A DNA stretch of 12,954 bases from positions 1 through 12,954 of the forward strand of contig CAZBEO010000090.1 in NCBI GenBank assembly GCA_964490935.1. Direction: 5' to 3'. The position numbers and the translations under genes are program-made. The notes beneath the pieces were generated by a model. That model was not told the DNA's origin and searched no databases. It saw nothing but the letters and a program-made list of their open reading frames with translations. This document shows positions 1 to 5,724 of the stretch, one piece after another. The stretch is from JAQVYB01 sp964490935 (GTDB taxonomy: Bacteria; Verrucomicrobiota; Kiritimatiellia; RZYC01). Position 1 is the stretch's first letter, and every line of letters starts with the position of its first letter.

Positions 1-45
1 GCGTTCAGAGCCTCTTCAATCTATCGCCGCGCCGCTCCTCACGAA
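1..45. repeat. Left arm of inverted repeat flanking parC
   Basis: Bases 1-45 are the reverse complement of 2320-2364 with 42 of 45 positions matching. The outer 31 bases (1-31 against 2334-2364) are identical. The three mismatches are near the inner end. The arm reaches base 1, so the repeat may extend left beyond the window. It lies in the region 5' of parC. Function unknown; see findings. Confidence 0.9.
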
Positions 46-74
46 AAAGCCAGAAAAACCATCTTCTCCCATTT

Positions 75-110
75 TTTCGTTAGCGTTCATCCCGAATTGT
101 ACTATATATT
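75..110 (+). promoter_or_regulatory. Weak candidate promoter for parC
   Basis: An AT-rich stretch contains TATATT at 105-110, about 23 bases before the first possible parC start codon. The best upstream hexamers (TTCGTT at 76-81, TTAGCG at 80-85) are poor -35 matches and badly spaced. No convincing Shine-Dalgarno sequence precedes either candidate parC start. This is a low-confidence guess; parC may instead be transcribed from a gene to the left of the window. Confidence 0.2.
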
Positions 111-132
111 CGCCATTTCCTTCTTCTAACCC

Positions 133-2250
133 ATGCAGAGTCAACGTTTCATCATGACTAAAAAAGACGAACCCATTGAATACGACGACGGCGAACTCTT
201 CCCGCCGCACGCAGCGGTAGACGACATAAACGCCGCAACCGCTCCTAAGAGCAACGCACCGGCTACCACGTCCGAAGCGGAAAAGACCCCTGAGCATCAG
301 CATCCCGACGGGCCGTTCAAGCGGCTCATGAACGAGAATTTTCTGCAATATGCCTCCTACGTCATTCGTGACCGCGCCATTCCCGATATCGAAGACGGAC
401 TCAAACCCGTGCAACGCCGCATCATGTTCTCTCTGCATGAAAATGATGACGGAAAATTCATTAAAGTCGCAAACATCGTCGGCTACTGCATGCAGTTTCA
501 TCCGCATGGCGATGCCTCCATTGCGGATGCCCTCGTCACCCTGACCAACAAACGCTATCTGATCGAAGGGCAGGGCAATTTCGGAAACCTGCTCACCGGC
601 GATCCCTCCGCTGCCTCCCGTTACATCGAATGCCGCCTCACCCAGCTCGCCAGAAATGAACTGTTCAACGACGACCTCTCCGAATTTATTCCAACCTACG
701 ATGGACGAAAGAAAGAACCCGTCACCCTACCCTCCAAACTCCCGCTCCTCCTGATGCTCGGTGCCGAAGGCATTGCCGTAGGACTCTCCACACGCATTCT
801 GCCCCATAATTTCCCGGAACTGCTCGAAGCGCAAATCGCTATCCTCCAAAAAAAGAAATTCACCATCCTGCCTGATTTCCAGCATGGCGGCGTGATGGAT
901 ACCTCGGAGTACGACGATGGCAATGGACGAGTCAAGGTGCGCGCCATCATGGAAACGAAGGATGACTCCACCCTGATCATCCGCGAAATCCCCTTCGGTT
1001 CCACCACCGAAACGCTGATCTCTTCTGTCGAAGATGCCGCACGAAAGAAAAAGATCAAGATCAGGTCCATCAACGACTACACGGCCGAGCGCATCGAAAT
1101 TGAGATCAAACTCGCACAGGATGCGGACATCAAACAATCCATCGAGGCCCTCTTCGCCTTTACCCAGTGCGAGATGTCCATCAACAGCCACCTGATCCTG
1201 ATTCGCAACAACCGACCCGTCGAAATGACGGTCAGCGAAATCTTAAAATACAATACCGAAGGCCTGACCCACATTCTGAACCAGGAACTGCTGCTCGAAA
1301 AACAACGCCTCCTCGATGAACTACACCGAAAAACGCTCGTCCAGATTTTCGTAGAACACCGAATCTACAAGCGTATCGAAGAATGCAAAACCTACGAATT
1401 GGTGCAGCAGGCCGTCCTCGACGGCGTCAATGAACACCGGGACAAACTGCGGCGCGATGTCACCGCACAAGATGTGGAAATGCTCCTGGAAGTAAAAATT
1501 AAACGCATCTCGCTTTTTGACATCAATAAAAACAGACAAGAGACCGATAAAATCCTGCTCGATCTCGACAAGGTCGAAAAAAATCTCGCTTCCCTCGTTC
1601 CCTACGCTATCCGCTATCTGAAAGCCCTGCACAAACAATACGCCCCTGAATACCCGCGCCTCACTCGTATCGATACCTTTTCCGAAATCGAAGTGAAAAA
1701 GCTCACCGAGAAGCAGTTGACGTTCCGGCTTGACCGGGAGAAAGGCTATCTCGGCTATGAGATTGAAGGCGAAGAACTCTTCACCTGCTCGTCTAACGAC
1801 AAGATCATCATCGTGTGGGGCGACGGACGCTACAAAGCACTCAATCCGCCCGAAAAACTGTTCGTAGACGAAAACATGGTCTATGCCGCCCCCTTCGATC
1901 GCGACCACAACATGCTCGCCGTTTATCGCGACGAGGCTGTGACCTATATGAAGCGTTTTTCCTTCGGTGGAGTCATTCTCAACCGCGACTACTCCTGCAT
2001 CCCAGACCGCGCCGAGCTCCTGCTCTTCGATGCTGCCGACCCCAACGAACTCTACGTCAAATACGCCAAAGAAAAGCGTCAACGAATCAATCAGCAGATA
2101 TTCCATCCCGAACGAATCGCCGTGAAAGGCGTCAAGGCCAAGGGCCTTCAAATGACCGTCAAGAAAATCAAAACCATCACCACCAAAAAACCGCGCAACT
2201 GGGATAACGAAGAAGCGGGGCCGCGCGGTGCGGTGATGGACTTCCTCTAA
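133..2250 (+). CDS. parC: DNA topoisomerase IV subunit A (ParC-like type IIA topoisomerase)
   Basis: This is the DNA breakage-reunion subunit of a type IIA topoisomerase; it would work with an ATPase subunit (ParE/GyrB) not seen here. Residues 1-60 are acidic and low in complexity. The winged-helix/CAP-like core starts near residue 62, with YASYVIRDRAIPDIEDGLKPVQRR at 73-96 (split: YASYVIRDRA, then IPDIEDGLKPVQRR), HPHGD at 123-127 and the catalytic Arg163-Tyr164 pair in AASRYIE. The intercalating-isoleucine loop GIAVG is at 213-217. A coiled-coil/C-gate region covers about 375-500. The C-terminal domain is short (about 200 residues), and no GyrA-box (QRRGGKG-like) is visible, which favours ParC over GyrA. 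The total of 705 residues is short for GyrA. Start choice is uncertain: ATG at 133 or ATG at 154 (residue 8), neither with a good ribosome binding site. A terminator follows at 2391-2423. ParC rather than GyrA is my inference; the family itself is certain. Confidence 0.9.
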   Translation: MQSQRFIMTKKDEPIEYDDGELFPPHAAVDDINAATAPKSNAPATTSEAEKTPEHQHPDGPFKRLMNENFLQYASYVIRDRAIPDIEDGLKPVQRRIMFSLHENDDGKFIKVANIVGYCMQFHPHGDASIADALVTLTNKRYLIEGQGNFGNLLTGDPSAASRYIECRLTQLARNELFNDDLSEFIPTYDGRKKEPVTLPSKLPLLLMLGAEGIAVGLSTRILPHNFPELLEAQIAILQKKKFTILPDFQHGGVMDTSEYDDGNGRVKVRAIMETKDDSTLIIREIPFGSTTETLISSVEDAARKKKIKIRSINDYTAERIEIEIKLAQDADIKQSIEALFAFTQCEMSINSHLILIRNNRPVEMTVSEILKYNTEGLTHILNQELLLEKQRLLDELHRKTLVQIFVEHRIYKRIEECKTYELVQQAVLDGVNEHRDKLRRDVTAQDVEMLLEVKIKRISLFDINKNRQETDKILLDLDKVEKNLASLVPYAIRYLKALHKQYAPEYPRLTRIDTFSEIEVKKLTEKQLTFRLDREKGYLGYEIEGEELFTCSSNDKIIIVWGDGRYKALNPPEKLFVDENMVYAAPFDRDHNMLAVYRDEAVTYMKRFSFGGVILNRDYSCIPDRAELLLFDAADPNELYVKYAKEKRQRINQQIFHPERIAVKGVKAKGLQMTVKKIKTITTKKPRNWDNEEAGPRGAVMDFL

Positions 2251-2319
2251 ACCACATTCAGACCGGCAATTGGCGGACTCATTCCGGACGCTAAGGGGTA
2301 ATTCGGTTCTTCCTATAAT

Positions 2320-2364
2320 TTCATGAGGAGCAACGCGGCGATAGATTGAAGAGGCTCTGAACGC
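2320..2364. repeat. Right arm of inverted repeat flanking parC
   Basis: Reverse complement of bases 1-45 with three mismatches; the outer 31 bases are perfect. It begins 69 bases after the parC stop codon and ends 26 bases before the terminator hairpin. It would therefore be transcribed as part of the parC 3' untranslated region. Confidence 0.9.
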
Positions 2365-2390
2365 AGAGAAGTACGAATCGCGAATTTAGG

Positions 2391-2423
2391 GAGGGATGCT
2401 GTCCTCAGCGTCCTTTTATTTTT
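2391..2423 (+). terminator. Rho-independent terminator of parC
   Basis: The stem is GGATGCTG (2394-2401) paired with CAGCGTCC (2406-2413), 8 pairs with one G-U, around a TCCT loop. It is followed directly by TTTTATTTTT (2414-2423). It lies 140 bases after the parC stop codon and in the parC direction. The stem can be extended by a few weak pairs into 2391-2393. Confidence 0.8.
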
Positions 2424-2473
2424 CTCCAGCTCGCTCCTTATTTCTCTTGCTCTCCGCGCTCACTCTCCGCTTG

Positions 2474-2498
2474 GCCCGTGGGGACACAGGCCCTCCCA
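2474..2498. repeat. Diverged 25-bp direct repeat, copy 1
   Basis: The segment beginning GCCCGTGGGGACACAGG aligns without gaps to 2522-2546, with roughly three quarters of positions identical, including the shared cores GGGGAC and GCCCTCC. The copies are 48 bases apart, start to start. They look like eroded members of a dispersed GC-rich repeat family, but only two copies are in view. Confidence 0.45.
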
Positions 2499-2521
2499 AG
2501 ACGTGCTTACTCTCCCGCACA

Positions 2522-2546
2522 GCTCGCGGGGACGCTCGCCCTCCAA
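2522..2546. repeat. Diverged 25-bp direct repeat, copy 2
   Basis: The segment beginning GCTCGCGGGGACGCTCG pairs with the copy at 2474-2498. It lies 33 bases before the 83-bp palindrome, so several repeat families cluster here. Confidence 0.45.
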
Positions 2547-2578
2547 CATTTCTGCATCACTCAAAGAGTGCGAACATT

Positions 2579-2661
2579 GGTAGGGCGAATCCGTCTCGGT
2601 GAGCCGTCCCATATCCGATCAACGGCCCAACGGCGGCTCAGCCGGAGGCATTCGCCCTACC
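2579..2661. repeat. 83-bp imperfect palindrome (REP/MITE-like element)
   Basis: Perfect 12-bp terminal inverted repeats, GGTAGGGCGAAT (2579-2590) and ATTCGCCCTACC (2650-2661), enclose a second exact pair, TGAGCCG (2600-2606) and CGGCTCA (2634-2640). Both pairs share the same centre (coordinate sums 5240), so the whole element folds without gaps. The centre is GC-rich and unpaired. No clear target-site duplication is seen in the flanks. The design matches non-autonomous palindromic repeats such as REPs or MITEs. Only one copy is in the window, so dispersal is inferred. Confidence 0.8.
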
Positions 2662-2868
2662 TCTCAGGACACAACTTGCCCTTCGCAACTTCAGCATAAA
2701 AAGGACGCCGCCTTCGTCGTTGTCCCGGACCTTAAAATAATTCGAAAACCACACCAAAAGCACTCTTTTGTTTCACGAAAAACCAAGGAGAACCTATACT
2801 TTATTGATCTGTTCATTTTACACCCAGCAGGCCGGGTGATACACTGATCTTGTATTATATCTGGCCAC

Positions 2869-2875
2869 AGAGGAG
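2869..2875 (+). promoter_or_regulatory. Ribosome binding site of gapN
   Basis: AGAGGAG lies four bases before ATG at 2880. It settles the start against an in-frame TTG at 2850, which has no such signal and would add ten residues. Confidence 0.75.
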
Positions 2876-2879
2876 TTTT

Positions 2880-4502
2880 ATGAATATCGCTCAACGCATG
2901 ACCACGATTTTTCCTACATCAGACGCCATCCCGGAACGATTCCGGCTGGCCCCCATCCATCAGACGGATTATCTCATCAATGGCGAACGGAAGCAGTGGG
3001 ACGGCCCATTCGGTGAAGTCTTCTCGCCCATCTGCTGCATGGAACAGGGCATTCCGAAGCCAATCAAAATCGGTGAACATCCACGCATGGACCAGCAAAC
3101 CTGCCAGGCGGCGCTGGATGCAGCGGTCAAAGCCTATGATCATGGTCAGGGCCTGTGGCCCACCCTTCCTGTTTCCGAGCGCATCAAACAGGTGGAGGAG
3201 TTCACCTGGCGCATGAAGGAGAAGCGCACGGAAGTGGTTAACCTGCTGATGTGGGAAATCGGTAAGTCTCTTGCGGATTCGGAAAAAGAATTCGATCGTA
3301 CCGTGGAATATATTGTAGACACGATTGATGCCCTGAAAGAACTGGACCGGGTCGCTTCGCGTTTTACCATTCAGGGGGAAATCATCGGCCAGATACGTCG
3401 CGCACCGTTGGGCGTCGTGTTGTGCATGGGCCCGTATAATTACCCACTCAACGAAACGTTCACGACACTCATCCCGGCCCTGATTATGGGAAACACCGTC
3501 GTATTTAAGCCGGCAAAACTCGGCATCCTCCTGTGGGGTCCGCTGTTGGAGGCTTTTCAAAAAGCATTTCCCCCGGGCGTGGTCAACACCGTCTATGGCG
3601 AAGGCCGCACCGTGGTCGGCCCACTGATGGCGGGCGGACAGATTGACTGCCTGGCCTTTATTGGGTCGAGCAAAGTAGCCGACACGCTAAAGCATCAACA
3701 CCCCAATCCGCACCGACTGCGCTGCGTACTCGGGTTGGACGCCAAGAACGCCGCCATTGTACTCCCCGATGCGGATATCGATGCCGCGGTCTCCGAATGC
3801 GTACTGGGGGCCTTATCGTTCAACGGCCAACGCTGCACGGCACTGAAAATTCTTTTTGTCCACGAATCCATAGCCGATGAGTTTCTAAAAAAACTGGTCG
3901 AAGCCATAAACAAGCTGCCCTTCGGAATGCCCTGGGAGAACGGAGTGAAAATCACCCCACTACCCGTCCGCGACAAACCGAAACAGATAACCGAATGGCT
4001 GGAAGATGCACGTCTGGGCGGAGCGAACGTACTGAATGAATGCGGAGGAACCGTTCACGGCACCTACTGCCATCCCGCTGTGGTCTATCCGGTAACACCG
4101 GACATGCAGTTGTATACCGCAGAACAGTTCGGCCCTGTGATCCCGGTCGTCCCGTTCACCGATATTTCCGAACCGGTGCGCTACGTCGTACAATCCAACT
4201 ACGGCCAGCAGGTCAGCGTGTTTGGCAGGCAACCCGACCAGATAGCTCGCTTGGTTGATCCACTGGTCAATCAGGTCTGTCGCGTGAACATCAATAGCCA
4301 ATGCCAACGTGGACCGGATTCCTTTCCCTTCACTGGACGCAAGGACTCCGCCGAAGGCACGCTATCGGTCTCAGATGCCCTGCGCGTCTTTTCCATCCGC
4401 ACCCTCGTTGCCGCAAAAAACACACAAGCCAACCGTGAATTGCTGACCACTATTGTACGGGAACGTCAAAGCAGCTTCCTGAATACGGACTTCATTTTTT
4501 AG
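2880..4502 (+). CDS. gapN: NADP-dependent non-phosphorylating glyceraldehyde-3-phosphate dehydrogenase (GapN-like aldehyde dehydrogenase)
   Basis: Aldehyde dehydrogenase superfamily protein of 540 residues, probably cytosolic. The GapN reaction oxidises glyceraldehyde 3-phosphate directly to 3-phosphoglycerate and yields NADPH. Visible landmarks: GPYNYPL (184-190) with the oxyanion-hole Asn187, VFKPAK with Lys210 for cofactor binding, and the nucleophile Cys319 in FNGQRCTALK. The stretch GQRCTALKILFVHES and the following ITPLP resemble bacterial and plant GapN more than general aldehyde dehydrogenases. The usual ELGGK motif carrying the general-base glutamate is replaced by VLGLDAKN (283-290), with Asp287 the only acid there. 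The start at ATG 2880 has AGAGGAG four bases upstream. The gene is single, preceded by a long non-coding region, and converges on nrdG with a 20-bp gap and no visible terminator. Family is certain; GapN substrate specificity is likely but not proven. Confidence 0.85.
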   Translation: MNIAQRMTTIFPTSDAIPERFRLAPIHQTDYLINGERKQWDGPFGEVFSPICCMEQGIPKPIKIGEHPRMDQQTCQAALDAAVKAYDHGQGLWPTLPVSERIKQVEEFTWRMKEKRTEVVNLLMWEIGKSLADSEKEFDRTVEYIVDTIDALKELDRVASRFTIQGEIIGQIRRAPLGVVLCMGPYNYPLNETFTTLIPALIMGNTVVFKPAKLGILLWGPLLEAFQKAFPPGVVNTVYGEGRTVVGPLMAGGQIDCLAFIGSSKVADTLKHQHPNPHRLRCVLGLDAKNAAIVLPDADIDAAVSECVLGALSFNGQRCTALKILFVHESIADEFLKKLVEAINKLPFGMPWENGVKITPLPVRDKPKQITEWLEDARLGGANVLNECGGTVHGTYCHPAVVYPVTPDMQLYTAEQFGPVIPVVPFTDISEPVRYVVQSNYGQQVSVFGRQPDQIARLVDPLVNQVCRVNINSQCQRGPDSFPFTGRKDSAEGTLSVSDALRVFSIRTLVAAKNTQANRELLTTIVRERQSSFLNTDFIF

Positions 4503-4522
4503 AAGCCAGGAACGCACACGGC

Positions 4523-5221
4523 TCAATCGCCGCGCACAAGGATTTCCTTCACGTGTGGCGCCATTGTTTCCCGGATACGCCGAAGAGTCTCGGGTTTGGT
4601 GCGGGTCAGTGCGCGATAGGAGAGGCCCGGAAGATTCTCGTTCGGAATGAACGGCTGAATAATGTAGCGCTGTGCTCCCTCAACCAAGTCGGCAATGCCT
4701 GCCATCTGGGCTTCATCGTGAAACTCTTCAATGATGGTGGTTCGGAATTCATAGGCCTTTGCTTTTTCCTGAATCAAGGCAATCGACCGGCGTAATCGAT
4801 CAATCTGCGTGTACCCAGCCAATTCCACATAGCCTTCGGGCCCGGCCTTCACGTCCATCGCCACATAATCCAACAGCGGAAGGCATGACTCCAGCCTATC
4901 GGGCATCGAACCGTTGGTATCCAGCTTAACGCGCCAGCCGAATGACTTTAAAAAACGAATAAGCTCGGGCAGATCTTCGCACAGCGTGGGTTCCCCACCC
5001 GTGATCACCGCACCCGTTACCCACGACTCCTGAAACGCCACGCACGCCTCGGACAGAGCCTCCAGCGCCAAGCCTTCCTGCCGACGACCCATCAGCGCCG
5101 CATTATGACAAAACCCACAGGTAAAATTACAACCGGAGGTGAAAAAAACCGCCGCCAGACACCCCGGATAATCCACCATACTCGGATTCTTCAAATAGCC
5201 GTAAATAGAACTTCCACCCAT
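4523..5221 (-). CDS. nrdG: Anaerobic ribonucleoside-triphosphate reductase activating protein (radical SAM)
   Basis: Radical SAM enzyme that uses S-adenosylmethionine and a [4Fe-4S] cluster to put the glycyl radical on NrdD. With the start at 5221 it has 232 residues. It shows the cluster motif C31-x3-C35-x2-C38 (CNFTCGFC), the SAM-binding GGEPT at 75-79, TNG at 102-104 and MDVKAG at 122-127. The beginning GYLKNPSMVDYPG matches the activase subfamily usual in anaerobes. An upstream in-frame ATG at 5236 would add five residues. I prefer 5221 because GAGAG and AGGA lie just upstream of it, while 5236 has no ribosome binding site. It is the last gene of the nrdD - redoxin - nrdG set, 90 bp after the redoxin and 34 bp after a terminator-like hairpin, so its expression may be lower than that of nrdD. 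It converges on gapN. Confidence 0.92.
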   Translation of the reverse strand: MGGSSIYGYLKNPSMVDYPGCLAAVFFTSGCNFTCGFCHNAALMGRRQEGLALEALSEACVAFQESWVTGAVITGGEPTLCEDLPELIRFLKSFGWRVKLDTNGSMPDRLESCLPLLDYVAMDVKAGPEGYVELAGYTQIDRLRRSIALIQEKAKAYEFRTTIIEEFHDEAQMAGIADLVEGAQRYIIQPFIPNENLPGLSYRALTRTKPETLRRIRETMAPHVKEILVRGD

Positions 5222-5255
5222 GTCCTGCTCTCTCATGTTAATAAACCATCATCAA

Positions 5256-5291
5256 TAAAAACGCCTCCGCCCAATAAAGTTCGGAGGCGTT
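5256..5291 (-). terminator. Rho-independent terminator or attenuator between the redoxin gene and nrdG
   Basis: On the minus strand AACGCCTCCG (5291-5282) pairs perfectly with CGGAGGCGTT (5269-5260) around a 12-base loop. The run TTTTT (5261-5257) then follows. The other strand lacks a T-run after the stem, so it acts in the nrd direction only. It sits inside the apparent operon, with only about 35 bases between it and the nrdG start. Confidence 0.8.
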
Positions 5292-5311
5292 CAACACATC
5301 CCACAGCACAC

Positions 5312-5716
5312 TTAGCGTGCCGCAGTGGCCTCTTCCAACACCGTCGTAATCATCTTGGGACTGATCACGCCCTTGCCTTCATCGGTATAATCCGTTTGCA
5401 GGCCAATGTATTGATAGAGCTTTGAACTTCCACAGACCTCGTCGTCCCGGCCCGGCATCAGATTGATGACCGGCACGTACTCGCCCGTTGCGTCATCACG
5501 CTTTTTCAGCATGAGGGCGGGAATGCGCTGCGGATTAATGCACTCGGCTTCACAAAAGGTAATGATCCCTTCTTCCGTCTCTACATCGTAATACTTCTTC
5601 TCTATATCTTTCCATTCATCCTTTTGCAGCAGCTTGTCCAAGCGCTGCCCCAGCACCTTGCATTTGGCGCACCCGGTCTTTCCAAACAAATCAATTCGAT
5701 ATTGTGCAGACATCAT
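5312..5716 (-). CDS. Glutaredoxin/thioredoxin-fold redoxin linked to NrdD
   Basis: A 134-residue protein with a thioredoxin-fold start: a short beta strand (YRIDLFG), then C16-A-K-C19 at the head of a helix, and IP at 65-66 in the place of the cis-proline. This is the layout of glutaredoxins and NrdH redoxins, which deliver electrons to ribonucleotide reductases. The usual glutaredoxin length is 80-110 residues; here an insertion near 40-60 and a C-terminal tail add to it. Extra cysteines are C55 and C59 (FCEAEC) and C95. It begins 8 bp after the nrdD stop codon. AAGGAG overlaps that stop, so translation is probably coupled. ATG at 5716 or at 5713 are both possible; the second has the more usual spacing. 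The position between nrdD and nrdG argues for a role as NrdD reductant, which is inference. Confidence 0.8.
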   Translation of the reverse strand: MMSAQYRIDLFGKTGCAKCKVLGQRLDKLLQKDEWKDIEKKYYDVETEEGIITFCEAECINPQRIPALMLKKRDDATGEYVPVINLMPGRDDEVCGSSKLYQYIGLQTDYTDEGKGVISPKMITTVLEEATAAR

Positions 5717-5724
5717 CGCTCTCC

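Larger units (their letters stand above)
2251..2879. other. Repeat-rich non-coding region between parC and gapN
   Basis: This 629-bp stretch holds no believable gene. It contains, in order, the right arm of the 45-bp inverted repeat (2320-2364), a terminator (2391-2423), two diverged 25-bp direct repeats (2474-2498, 2522-2546), an 83-bp palindrome (2579-2661), and an AT-rich segment (about 2735-2860) likely to carry the gapN promoter. TATACT at 2795-2800 and TATTAT at 2853-2858 are possible -10 elements, but neither has a good -35 at the right distance. A small CACCC/GGGTG dyad (2821-2838) sits between them and could be an operator, though it is too short to trust. Confidence 0.75.

Noticed and set aside
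1321..2151. Minus-strand frame (276 codons) within parC
   Set aside because: Shadow of a well-supported ParC reading frame; no ribosome binding site and no family resemblance.
2396..2847. Short open frames of 68-82 codons in the parC-gapN spacer
   Set aside because: They cross the terminator, the direct repeats and the palindrome, lack ribosome binding sites and have arginine/serine/proline-rich compositions typical of non-coding GC-rich DNA.
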